A stretch of 64,000 bases of DNA, from assembly GCA_911728435.2 (NCBI GenBank), contig OU452202.1, forward strand, positions 15,045,135-15,109,134, read 5' to 3'. Numbering within the stretch: position 1 is the stretch's first letter; each line of letters begins with the position of its first letter. Shown in pieces: positions 33,968 to 45,543 of this stretch. A program made the position numbers and the translations under genes. Under the pieces are notes generated by a model. The model was given only the letters and a program-made list of their open reading frames with translations. It did not search any database and had not been told where the DNA came from. The stretch is from Apoderus coryli (lineage: Eukaryota > Arthropoda > Insecta > Coleoptera > Attelabidae).

Positions 33968-34680
33968 CACTTAAGAGACTATATTTATGGCCCGGGTCTG
34001 GATCAGAGAACTATTGCTCGAATACAGGGAGTCCAAAATGCTTGCTGTCGATTGATTTATGGTTTGCGCAAATTTAACAGAGTCTCACATAAGTTGAAGG
34101 AGCTTGCTTGGTTGCCTATGAGGTATATGTGGGAAGTCCACCTCTTGACTTTTGTTCATAATATTATAAAAATCAATGAACCGGCTTATTTACGCAAGAA
34201 ACTAAGACACAGATACTCGCTCATGGACAGAGAGATTCGTGCTGTACAATAGTCGCGCCTCAACATCCCGCGGCATGGTACTGCGCTGTTCGAGCGCAGT
34301 TTTTCTTATAATGCGGTACATTTGTATAACTCACTAAATAGCGAATTCTTGGCATTGAGCTCCTACCTTTTTAAAAAACGTATAAAGGAGTTTTATCTGA
34401 ACAAACATTTGGGAAATTGATTGTCATTGCTGGATGTATATTATAGTAAATTGATACTCTGCTGTGTTTGTGTGTGTGCATTTCATTGTCCTCCAATAAG
34501 TGCTGTATTATTATTGTATGTCAAATTTGTAACGCTATCATGGTTAGCCATAAGAGTGTTTATTCGTTGTTTGTTCATTGTACCTTAGGTTAAGCATAAA
34601 TAGCTATTGCAGCTAGGCTTCGCCTTTTGTACTATTTATTGAATAAAGTCGTTTTTATTATTTATTTATTATTTATTTAC
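33968..34680 (+). pseudogene. LINE reverse transcriptase C-terminal relic and 3' end
   Basis: The frame reads RDYIYGPGLDQRTIARIQGV, QNACCRLIYGL, LKELAWLPMR, LLTFVHNIIKINEPAYLRKK, one in-frame TAG at 34250-34252, then HGTALFERSFSY and FKKRIKEFYLNKHLGN to a stop at 34418-34420. This is the post-palm domain of a CR1/jockey-like LINE, the same family as 12565-13140. The UTR ends with TTCGCCTTTTGTAC, GAATAAAG and a TTATTTATT tail. Apart from the single stop the frame is intact, so the copy is fairly young but 5'-truncated. Confidence 0.8.
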
Positions 34681-35361
34681 TTAAATATGGAGAGCTATTC
34701 GTGCTTTGAGGGTAACAGTTTATTTTATATGAAACAGTGTCGTCCAGTTCTGGATTGGAATGAAACATTGACCAGAAAATATTTTTTTCTAACCAGAAAC
34801 TTTTCTCCCCGTCCTCGTACATCATATTCTTAATGGCTTCCTAACTAATTATACCAATCCATTATGATACCATACAATACATTTGTTAATTGTAATAATT
34901 AAGTATTTCCGGAAAAGAATCCAATATGGTATACATTGTTATCTATAATACACAACACAAAAGCCGTCGTCGGTCAGGTCAATTTGAAGAAATCTCACGC
35001 ACAGAAGTCAGCAATCTCTATTTTTTCCTCTTTAAAACTTCCTTATTGACTGCTGTTTTTATTAGTTTTGTTGTTCTATTCATACATTCTTTAGATATTA
35101 CATTGGCCTCAAAGTATGTGAATATAGTGTTGCAGCAGCGATGTTTGTATCGATTTTTGCTATTGCGATATGTGATTTAAAAAAAAAATCCAACTAACTC
35201 TTAACCCCCTTTAATGACCTTGAAAATAAGTGAATTAACAAAGTTGAAGGCAACTTTATAAAATATATTTTTCACATATTGCCGTCTTTACCAGACAAGT
35301 TCTTAGATGTCTTGTATACCGTATGTCCGAATATAAAACGAGCTGCTAAGGAAGGTTGGTA

Positions 35362-35640
35362 CTATGTCCAAGATAAGAATGGGATAGCATTGGAATCTTG
35401 GAAACGGTAGGAGTTACAATGTCCGTTAACTTAAAGAAAAGTTGTACAATTTCAACACCTTTGAAATGGTTTTTTCAAAAGTAAACTAACTCTAGCCGTT
35501 CTCGAGAATTTTTGAAAAAAAGATTTTTTGCGATTTTAGTTCTTATTTATTTCTGACATTATTTTTACAGATATTAAAAAATGAAAAGCACTTCCTCATT
35601 GTTACTTCTTGAGGAGAAAAAGAGTTTACAAATTTTCCCA
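35362..35640. repeat. Solo arm of the CACTGTGTCC foldback family
   Basis: From CTATGTCCAAGATAAGAATG to GAGTTTACAAATTTT this follows the left arm of 38522-39652 with scattered substitutions. The other arm and terminus are missing. Confidence 0.7.
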
Positions 35641-37772
35641 TTCATTAATAAATCGATTTTTCAATGAAATCGAAATAACTACCGACCTACTAGTTCTCGT
35701 ATGGTATCTGAATCATAACATATGAGTTGTAGGTAATTGCAGCTTATCGGAATAATAATTATTGTTGGTATAAATATATAGAGAAGTCAACTAAAATCTG
35801 ACCTGTGAATGTAGGTATATCTCAATATACCTATAGGTACCTACATGTACTTTGGTACATTTTATTACTCATAATTAATGAAGAGGCTAGTGATGTTTTG
35901 TCCTTGAATGTTCATTGGTCATATTTATTTGCTATGATAAATGTTTAAATTATTTTCCCAAGAAACCAACTTGACATTTTGATGAAACATACATAGAGGA
36001 CTATTTAAAAATAATTTATAAATTTCAGAAGAAATTTTATTTCCAATCATTTAGTATATATTATACACCTAGGGACTAAAGGGACTCTTTTTATTCCGAA
36101 AAGGTTGTAGCCCGACCGATCTAAAAAAATCCGCTATAATTTTCAATTCGAAATAAATTATATATAGGTAAAAAGAACATTTTTCAAATTGTAAGGAGGC
36201 ATCTTAAGTTAAGTTTATTATTTTATTGATTTCAATACCTATTTTACTTTCTAAGTCTGCAGTTCATTTAAAAAAAATTTTGATAAGGCACTACTTTCGA
36301 TTTTAACCATCATCAGTGTTTACTTGCCAAACATATCTAATAGCTATTATAAAAGACTTATGGGCGTTATAGCTCTATGTTTGTTTGCGAAGTTTGTAAT
36401 GCCAAAACTAGTTCTTTGCGAATAATATTTTGGAATAAACTATGGAGTTGACTTTAGTTATTTTATTTACTTTTTAAAATACCAGTTCACTTTGTGAATA
36501 ATGGATGATAATCTCTATCATATTTTCAATTTATATCAGAGATGAAAAAATTATACAACAAAGATAATATGTCCTTTTATAATCGATATCAAACTATTGG
36601 TTTCTAATTATTTAGTGATTATTATTTGTAAATTGTGAAAGGGATAGAATTTATGTTTGAAAATATCAGTAAATATTAGTTCACTTAGAAGTGTTAATGG
36701 TAAACTATGTTTAAATTAATAGAAAGAGTAAACAGCTACTAGCATTGGTTATTGTTTAAAATATCGGAATACCTACTCACGTATTGTTTCTTTCTGAACA
36801 ACATGTACTTATGGGAAAAGGAATACAACATATTATAATATGATTGTTGTGTACTTAAAGTACTTAATATTCTAGTTCAAATATTTAAAATTATCTGTAT
36901 CGAATTGTTAATAATTCATTGATAACAAAAATATTACATTTCTGTATCAGTTATTTATTAAATCAATATAACATAATTGTAATGGAGTTATAATATTAAT
37001 AGACAGTACTGTTATGGATGTAGCGGAAATAATCATAGGCGCCATTATTTTATGGCTTTATACTATTGTAAATATTATAATGATTATAGTTATGCCGTGC
37101 CGCATGGCAATATATAAAAGCTATTTTACCATATGTTTGGCTTTGACAATTGCCTTAATATTGATATCAAGTTAAAGTCCGTTATCTAAATATGGTCGAG
37201 TAGGTTTCGTTGAAGCGATTCTAATGAAAATATAATCACTAAGGTACTCACTCATTGATGACCTGCAACTACCACCAAGTTCTCGATCCTACCTCGAGAT
37301 ATTTGTGGATTGTCAGGACGAACACAATCAGCTTGCTAGTCTTACAACCAAGACAAAATATGAGCACGTGGATTGAGGAAAAGGTTTCGGCATTAATTGA
37401 AATGTTATATGCGATCAAAAAAATAAAGACTATTAAAAAAAACATTTGAGTTGAGATGTTTCTGCTGAAATTGGTTGTGTATAATGGACACATCATCATC
37501 ATGGGCAGTTTTTAAATTTAAAGCTTTTCTGCTATTGGTATTTGTGTTTTTTTTTTGAATCTTTGGACCAATCAAATTAATGCACAAAAAAGAAGTGAAG
37601 TTTATTATTGCGATCCTGCTATATACTCAAAAAAACCGCCTCTATTAGTTAAGCTTAAAATTGACTTTGATTTCACATCTAATATCGGTCGAATTTACTC
37701 CAAAATCTACTATGTATATTCATCATTGCTTGGGTTTTTCTGACTACTTTTTTGCTTTAGTTTAATCCCAAT
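35641..37772. other. No gene recognised
   Basis: AT-rich DNA. A degenerate hammerhead-like motif lies on the minus strand at 36295-36316 (CTGATGA to GAAA with GGCA/TGCC nearby). A minus/plus pair of short frames at 37255-37502 has no family motif. Confidence 0.35.
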
Positions 37773-38440
37773 AAACACACGTACGTAAAAAAAACTTTAA
37801 ATTTACTAATAATGTTTAATTAAAATCGTGTTTTTATTACGTAGAATCTACTCAAAAATGTCGCGGTATTAAAAGTTACATACAACGTGTAAAGAAAAAC
37901 GTTTTATATTGGTGAATAAATAACAACTTTGTGTGGTGTTCAAAACACGTCAAAACTACGTTGATATTAATATTTTTAAAATTTTTCCAGTATATGTCGA
38001 ATACACGTAGAAAATAAACGATCCATACACGAATTTTATTGTTAGATATTTATTTTTAAACAACGTTTCTAAAGAACATTGAATAAACGTGTATTTTTAA
38101 AACAATACATTTATTAACGTAATATGGACGTATATTGTAAGGATTTTTTTAAATTTGTTTAGTGAATAAATCGTTTAAAAAGTTGGTAATTATTTTTTAG
38201 GTAAATGCTCGCAAACGTGAACTTTAATTTTTAGGTGCAGTTGTATACATGAAAGTATAAATATCACTGCACCTACAACTAAAAGTTTTCTTAACTTAGA
38301 TTTTGGCCAGAAATGTTCGTATTAAAAACGTTGAATTAAAACGGTGTTATTTTGTACCAAAATAAAACGGTTATTTTTTAAACGTACACGTTAAATCAAC
38401 CAATGACACGTTGATTTTACGTTTAAAAAACGTATGTGTC
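37773..38440. repeat. ACGT-rich element with dense AACGT motifs
   Basis: AACGT or its complement ACGTT recurs many times in both orientations in about 670 bp, far above the density in flanking DNA. The outer sequences ACACACGTACG (left) and the complement of CGTATGTGT (right) look like weak inverted ends. A hairpin with GGTGCAGTTGTATAC and its partner CACTGCACCTACAACT lies at about 38234-38279. Subterminal arrays of short motifs are typical transposase binding sites, so this may be a non-autonomous DNA transposon. Confidence 0.5.
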
Positions 38441-38521
38441 ATGATCATGATTTTCTTGATTAAATGTGCGGTTGACGTGAACTGATATCCTTTCTTAAAT
38501 TACTGTCCGCTCATTAGTATA

Positions 38522-39652
38522 CACTGTGTCCAATATAAGAATGGGATAGCATTGGAATCTTGGAAATGGTAGGAGTTACAATGTCGATTAAATTAGATAA
38601 AAGTTGTACAATTTAAACACCGTTTAAATGGTGTTTTCAAAAGTATAGTAACTTTAGCCGTTTTCGAGAATTTTTTAATAACGATTTTTTGCGATTTTAG
38701 TTTTTATTTATTTCTGACATTATTCTTACAGATATAAAAAAATGATAAGCGCTTCCTCATTGTTACTTTTTGAGGAGAAAAAGATAGCGTTTACAAATTG
38801 TCACTACGACGTTTCGTTTTTGAAAAACCATCATCAACTTTGTTTTTTTAAATATGGCCCTGGATTTTTTATTGTTAAATTTAAAGCCATTTTCAATTCA
38901 AAAATAGGTGGTATATCACACGTAATGTTTTAAACAAGTTTTCAGTATTTTTAGCTGTTATTTAAAATTATTCAAGAAAAATCGCACTTATTTTGCGTAA
39001 AACATGCATCTGAGAAAGGCGTTTATTTGATAACTAAAAAAAGCACAAAAATTTCAACTAAATTTAAAAAACCGTATAGAGAATAAAATGTTGGACTGAG
39101 ACAGAAATAAATTGGCAAATAATAATAAATAATGTGAGTAACGACGAACTACTGCTTACTACTCTGCATTCAGTCAGAAGTGCCAAACTATGGTGATTTT
39201 TCTTCAAGAACTTTAAATAAAAGCTAAAACTACTGAAAACTTGTTTCCACCATTACGTGTGATATACCACCTATTTTTGAATTGAAAATGGCTTTAAATT
39301 TAACAATAAAAAATCCAGGGCCGTACTTAAAAAAACGAAGTTGATGATGGTTTTTCAAAAACGAAACGTCGTAGTGACAATTTGTAAACGCTATCTTTTT
39401 CTCCTCAAAAAGTTACAATCAGGAACCGCTTTTCATTTTTTTATATCGGTAAAAATAATGTCAGAAATAAATAAAAACTAAAATCGCAAAAAATTATTTT
39501 TTCAAAAATTCCCCAAAACGGGTAAAGTTACTTTAGTTTTGAAAACACCATTTAAAAGGTGTTTAAATTGTACAACTTTTATCTAATTTAACCGACATTG
39601 TAACGCGTACCGTTTCCAAGATTGCGATCCCATTCTTATCTTGGACACAGTG
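38522..39652. mobile_element. Complete TA-flanked foldback element, 1131 bp
   Basis: CACTGTGTCCAATATAAGAA at the left is inverted as the right end, with TA at 38520-38521 and 39653-39654. Arms of about 480 bp surround a spacer of under 200 bp. Each arm holds TTGATGATGG, a GTTTTT/AAAAAC stem and GAAACGTCG (plus strand 39341-39369, minus strand 38809-38837), a hammerhead-like order with the first C replaced by T. No coding frame. Solo arms occur at 7981 and 35362. Confidence 0.85.
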
Positions 39653-40192
39653 TATATCAAAATCTCAGACCCTTTGTTGCCTGAATAGTGTTTTAACATG
39701 CCTCGTAGAACTGATCGTAGTTATTTGTTTTTTATTTGGCAAATTATACTTTGATAAAAAATACTAAAATTTGAATTACATGGAAACATGAGCGCAAATG
39801 TGTGAATAATAGTGAATTATCCACAATTACGGCATATTTTAATAGAAATCCAGAGGCATCTTGTCAGACTCCTTTAATAAGTTACAAGGGTATGGAATAG
39901 CATTTTTTTACATTATCGATATGAAACAAATGCCAAATATCACACATACCTAGTTTAAGTGATGGTATACTTATAGACCAAAACCAATTTCTTATTTTAT
40001 TGCAAATTTAACGGTCTCTCATTTTGTGGAAGAACATCTGGGTGCAATGTGCCATTGCTTTATATTTTTTTCACAAACATGTTTAGTACATTGGCTATAT
40101 AACCATATTTTTGTGTATTTCCACATAAACATGTTTTTGTGTAGCAAATAACATATCATTTATTTGTTCGTAATTATTTCAAAAGCAGCGGC

Positions 40193-41350
40193 GTGCAATG
40201 CATAAAAGCACAAAGGCATTGTTATATTTATATATTATATTATAATACATTGCCACAAAAAAATTATATTGTGCAATGCTATGGAATTAGGGAAAACTCG
40301 TTAAGAGAAATAATAAGGCTAAAATTCCCAGATAGTGTTGTGTCACGTACAGCGGCTATGAGAATCATAAAAAAGTTTTTGGCTACTGGTAGTGTTCTAA
40401 ACTTGAAGAGAAAAAAAAGTTATAGCATGACGCAGACTCAGGGAGCTTCAACGAATTTACAAAGTAAAAATAAGGGCCCATAAAGCTATTCATAAACATA
40501 CACTTGAAGAAGGAGATCATGGCCGCAGGTTGGATTTTTGTTTAACTATTGGAGAAAAAAATTATAGAAGACAGATATTTTCATCAAAATTGGTCATCTG
40601 AAAATCCCAATTTTAGAATTCATTCTAGACGACAGTATTATAAAAAAGTAAAGCCAGCACATTTACTTAGAGATTCTTGAATGATTTTCTCAGGAAAATC
40701 TACATAATTTTAGAAATATGCTTTTAATTCATTTAGAACACGCGACGGCTGCCCTATTCACTCCACAGAAGCAGTTAATCAGTGGTTGAATTTAAATTTT
40801 GGAGACCATTGGCTTACCAGAAATGAACTGATCAAGTGCCCGCCGAGATCCCCTGACTTATCAATATTGGACTTCTTTTTATGGGGTCGTCTCAAACAAT
40901 TGGTTTATGCTGAACCATTTCCTAATGATGCGGCAATATTACAGGAAAGAATTAGATACGCTGCAAACTCTTTGACTTTAGAACAAATTCAAAATAGTTT
41001 TAAGAAATTCAGGATCGAAAGATGTGCGGTGATTATATTGAATAAATGTATATTACAAAATATTAAACCTATACATTTGTTGTCTCAATTTTGATATTTA
41101 TTATGTGTTATAATGTTTATGTGGCGTTTGTTCTAAGATACAAAATAAAATAATACGAAGTATTCTAAGATAATACTAATTATTACAAAAAAGTCTTTTC
41201 TCAAAAATATGCTTTTATATTCTTGAAATTCGGTGCGGAGATATAAAATTGCATTCGAAACAACTTTTGTGACAGAATTTTGGCGTATGCTTTAAAATAA
41301 AGACAATCCATTGATGATGATTTTTATAAATTTGTTTATAAAACACCCTG
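40193..41350 (+). pseudogene. IS630/mariner-class transposase relic
   Basis: The N-terminal frame (to 40480) reads GIRENSLREIIRLKFPDSVV then RTAAMRIIKKFLATGSV, a helix-turn-helix like that of IS630-class transposases. In other frames follow HKHTLEEGDHGRRLDFCLTI, then GCPIHSTEAVNQWL, WLTRNELIKCPPRSPDLSIL and DFFLWGRLKQLVY, with a C-terminal helix to the stop at 41092-41094. PPRSPDL...DFFLWG is the conserved block near the last acidic residue. The middle, including the first catalytic Asp, is decayed and shortened. The right terminus, AACACCCTG followed by TA, is at 41350; the left terminus was not found. Confidence 0.8.
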
Positions 41351-41479
41351 TACAACACGGATTTAACTTATTTGGATGACTTAGTTTTAAAACAAGCAGA
41401 ACTCATTCCCCAATTGTGAATCCAAATTTCAAAAATTGTTGGTCCTTCACAGCTCTCTTTGTAATCCAACAAAAGAATG

Positions 41480-41515
41480 GACACGTTTCCGAATCTTAAC
41501 TCCATCATCAGTCTT
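41480..41515 (-). ncRNA. Degenerate hammerhead-like motif
   Basis: The minus strand has CTGATGA, a possible GGAGT/ATTCG-type imperfect stem, and GGAAACGTG. The extra G before GAAAC and weak pairing argue against activity. Confidence 0.2.
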
Positions 41516-42499
41516 AACGGTAATTTCAATATTAGTTGTTTTGCATCCAGGAATACTTAGACCAAATTAGGTGGTATTGCATACCCTGTTGTAAATGTAC
41601 GCCACAGTTTAAAAAACGATCAATTTTATTTTGCTATAAATGTTCCATTAATTACAATTACAGACTTGATAAACATCGCGAATAAAGTTCAAAAGTCAAA
41701 TAAAATGTAAATCATAAATACAAGGTGTCTTAAAGTGCATTCACTATAGCATTCGACATAATGTCTGGCGATTAAATAAATATCGAGATATGTTGTGACT
41801 ATGGATTATTCATAACTCTTTAATAGTCTTAATGTTATTTTTTGTAGCTAAATCAATTGTGGTTATTCTAAAACAAGACAATATCAAAGTTTTAAGGAAA
41901 GTAAAATTAGTTTGTGTGAAATATACTTGAATTGAATGTAAAAGTAAATAGAAAACAACAAAATTATGCAAATACCTAGTAGTAGGTACGTGTTTACGTT
42001 TATCATGTTTATAATCAGTTTTCATTTAAAGTATGGTTTAATAATATACAAAGAAAAAAAATCGGTCAATTTTATTCATTCATTCCGGTTATTTACAGTG
42101 TAAAACGACAAGCCACAAATAATTAAAATAAAAATACGAGAAATTTAACAATAACTAGAATAGAATAATGTATACAGTGAGCGTGTATAAAATATGGAAA
42201 CGGCTTATAATTTACGTGTCGATTTATACCAAATTTGTTACAGTTGTCTAAGAGGATCTTAAGCACCCTGTGATGCTATTTGCGTTGTTGCCAGCTTCTT
42301 AGTTTTTATGAAAATCAAACCAATCAAATTGTTACACGTAACAACCTGTATCTTTTCTTCATTTATAGATTCTATACGTTACATTTGCTATAATTTTGAT
42401 TGAAACACTTTTACAAATTACTGTAGATTCAGAAATAACAATTTGTTTCGAAAATATTCACAGATCGTGTTTAATTTATTAACAAATACTGACAACTGA

Positions 42500-42647
42500 A
42501 ACACGTTTTACCACTTGACCAAAACACTTTTTTTATTATCGACGCGCATTTCGCTTTCAGTTTTAATTCTCTCCTGAGGATGCTAACCTTGTTAGCGAAA
42601 CGCGCGTCGAGAATAAAAAAGTGTTTTGGTGATGTGGTAAAACGTGT
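42500..42647. repeat. Hairpin with hammerhead-like loop
   Basis: AACACGTTTTACCAC at the left is inverted at 42633-42647, and the pairing continues through CCAAAACACTTTTTTTATT and CGACGCGC to AGCGAAACGCGCGTCG. Between the arms are CTGAGGA (42574-42580), a 6-bp stem GCTAAC/GTTAGC and GAAAC (42597-42601). Because GAAAC itself also pairs with TTTC at 42550, the hairpin and the hammerhead fold are alternatives. Confidence 0.6.
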
Positions 42648-42827
42648 TGTACATAGCACTTAATTTAGAGTTGAGCATCAGACAATAGAGAAACGTAGAG
42701 TTACCTCACACATCCTTGAACCTACTGCTCAACCGAGTTCCATCGCTAACCCCAGCACAAGACGAAGATGATATTACAATCAGCGATTGCAATTTAGGGT
42801 CATCAGAAGATCAAGGAGGGGTGATTT

Positions 42828-43051
42828 GAGAAATTATTGAGTTCAAATATAAAACATGGTAGTGTTGTTATAGATAATGCACCGTATCATTACAGGCAAA
42901 TTTACAAAATACCCAATATGTATTCGAAAAGGCGAGAAATTCAAGAACTTCTTCGAAAAAATAATTTAATTTTTTGGAGAGCTGTATTCCAAACAGAATT
43001 ATTGGAAGTTCTTCGTAACATTGGCAAATACTTTACTATACGTCTGTATTA
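42828..43051 (+). pseudogene. IS630/DDE_3-type transposase fragment
   Basis: The frame reads KHGSVVIDNAPYHYRQIYKI, then PNMYSKRREIQELLRKNN and ELLEVLRN, matching the block around the second catalytic Asp (VIDNAPYH) of IS630/DDE_3-class transposases and the charged helix that follows. It ends at a stop at 43050-43052, immediately before another transposon begins at 43063. The rest of the domain is not present on the far side. Confidence 0.6.
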
Positions 43052-43062
43052 AACGTATAGTA

Positions 43063-45543
43063 CAGGCTTACTTGTAAGTAGACCTGAATATTTTAGGACG
43101 TGATAGCAGGAGTCATAAGAAGCCAATTTGACTATATAGTACCCTGGTCCAAAGTGGACCCTTTTCAAGATATTCGAATTTTTAAGATTTTTTGGAAAAG
43201 TGTCACCTTGAAGTCTAATATTTATAATATTTTTTTAATTTAGTCTCGTTTTGAAGATTTTTTGGTGGTTTTTTGTTAAAAATAAGGCACTTAATTAAAA
43301 GTAAAATTTAAATAAATAAATATTTACAATAGAAAATATAACAAACATCTTTAAAAAAATTAAATTAAAAATTAATAATGGGACATTACATTCAAAAAAT
43401 AATTATCTACTATTGAATAAAACTTATGTTGCTATGGAAATCTAGGTAATTCTATATTTTTTTTCGCCTGCCTGCATTAAAACAGAGTTTTACCGCCCGC
43501 ATATGCAAATGACCATTTAGCGCCCGCTCTTTTTATTTTTTTTCATAGATGGCGCTACTATTAAATTTCCAATAATAACGTTAACATCAGTAGTTTTCAC
43601 TCACTTAACTTAATGTGCATTCCATCTAGAGGATAAGTTGACAGCTAATTAAGAAAGTTTACTTAGGAAGTCGTCTGCCATTCCGCTAAACTCATTTAAT
43701 TATTTAAAATTGTCCATTATTAATTAATAATCACTTTTTAATTATTATTGTAGTACCGAAATATACCTAAGATTCTAAAATCAAATTTCTATAGCGTACA
43801 CGCTCAGATAATAATTTGACAGCTTCTTTCTACATTTAAAATACTCAACATTGACATGTGAGCCTGTCACATAAGTTTATCTGATCTGAGTTTGTCAAAG
43901 GATAACGCCTATTATCATGTACGTCAAAAAATACTCCCATTAATTACTGTCAAAAACTGTCAGTTCATAACAGTAATAATTAATTATTAAAATAAAGTTC
44001 TTTTGGTTTAATATTGTAGTATGAAGAGGCAGGCGAAAAACAGTTGTAAGCACCACTGGCGGTAAAGCCGCTGCAGCCCTTCGCTGTATAGCTGCCCTCG
44101 CTCTCTTCGCTCACTCGTGCGTCTATACAGCGGCGGGCTGCAACGAATGCTTTACCGCCCTTTATACTTAATATACTATTTTCGCCTGCCTGCACTTAAA
44201 CAGAGTTTTACCGCCCGCATATGCGGGCGGTAAATGACCAGTTAGCGCCCGCTCATTTTAATTTTTTTTCATAGATGGCGCTGCTGTAAGATTTCCAATA
44301 ATAACGTTAACATCAGTAGTTTTCACTCACTTAACTTAATGTGCATTCCATCTAGAGGATAAGTTGACAATTAATTGAGAAAGTTCACTTAGGTAGTCGT
44401 CTGCCATTCCATTATTAATTAGTAATCACTTTTTGATTATTATTGTAGTACCTAAATATACCTAAGATTCTAAAATCAAATTTCTATAGCGTACACGCTC
44501 GGATAATAATTTGACAGTTTCTACAGTTAAAATACTCAACACTGACATGTGAGCCTGTCACATAAGTTTATCTGATCTGAGTTTGTCAAAGGATAACGCC
44601 TATTATTATGTACGTCAAAAAATACTCCCATTAATTACTGTCAAAAACTGTCAGTTCATAACAGTAATAATTAATTATTAAAATAAAGTTCTTTTGGTTT
44701 AATATTGTAGTATGAAGAGGCAGGCGAAAAACAGTTGTAAGCACCACTGGCGGTAAAGCCGCTGCAGCCCTTCGCTGTATAGCTGCCCTCGCTCGCTTCG
44801 CTCACTCGTGCGTCTATACAGCGGCGGGCTGCAACGAATGCTTTACCGCCCTTTATACTTAATATACTATTAACAAATTGATTAAATGTATAATAAAATA
44901 TTAAATTACTACTAAATAACAATAACAAAATAACAGTGTCTTTAACACAGCGAACTTGATGTATTGCATATAAATGCCGAAAGCACAGTAATAATGAAGT
45001 GGGGAATCCCCAGCGGGGATCACTAGGACCATACTATTGTTGTAGACGACCAATCGCAACGCTTTAAATCACCACAGTGGTAAACATTGAAATAGCGTTA
45101 GTCGGGATTTGACTACTTCAGTGCTTTGTTATCGAATTTACCAAAAGATCATACACAGATAAGGCAACTATTTTATCTTTTTGGACGTTTTTTAAATAAT
45201 CTGCACAAAAAATGTTACTGAAATATTTTTGACAAACCGTCGATTTAAATAAAAGTGTTAATATTTTACATTTAATGTAGATTTAAGGGGCTACCGCTCC
45301 AGTAATTACCAGATATCTGGTAATTTAAATTTTACTTTTAATTAAGTGCCTTATTTTTAACAAATAAACACCAAAAAATCTTCAAAACGAGACTAAATTA
45401 AAAAAGTATTATAAATATTCGACTTCAAGGTGACACTTTCCCAAAATATCTTAAAACTTCGAATATATTGAAAAGGGTCCACTATATATTCAAATTGGCT
45501 TCTTATGACTCCTGCTATCACGTCCTACTTACAAGTAACCCTG
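43063..45543. mobile_element. TA-flanked transposon with inserted GC-rich tandem units
   Basis: Ends CAGG(C/G)TTACTTGTAAGTAG are inverted copies flanked by TA (43061-43062 and 45544-45545). The arms of about 230-260 bp include GACGTGATAGCAGGAGTCAT and AAGGCACTTAATTAAAAGTA. The interior holds two tandem units (43461-44872) and, at about 44990-45130, another imperfect inverted pair with GAAGTGGGGAATCCCC. No transposase is visible. Confidence 0.75.
43461..44872. repeat. Tandem duplication of a GC-rich hairpin element
   Basis: Two direct units of about 700 bp (43461-44178 and 44179-44872) each start TTTTCGCCTGCCTGCA and carry its complement AGGCAGGCGAAAA near 44027 and 44718. Each ends with a GC-rich hairpin whose arms share GCGGTAAAG, GCTGCAGCCC and CTGTATAG, with CGCTCGCTTCGCTCACTCG in the loop. 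The copies are near-identical. CGGTAAA and TTTACCGCC recur at both ends of the unit. A minus-strand frame crossing the hairpin is caused by the repeat and is not a gene. Confidence 0.8.

Noticed and set aside
43980..44928. Two near-identical minus-strand frames crossing the GC-rich hairpins
   Set aside because: They arise from the tandem hairpin repeat; the shared peptide is explained by repeat copies and has no start context or domain.
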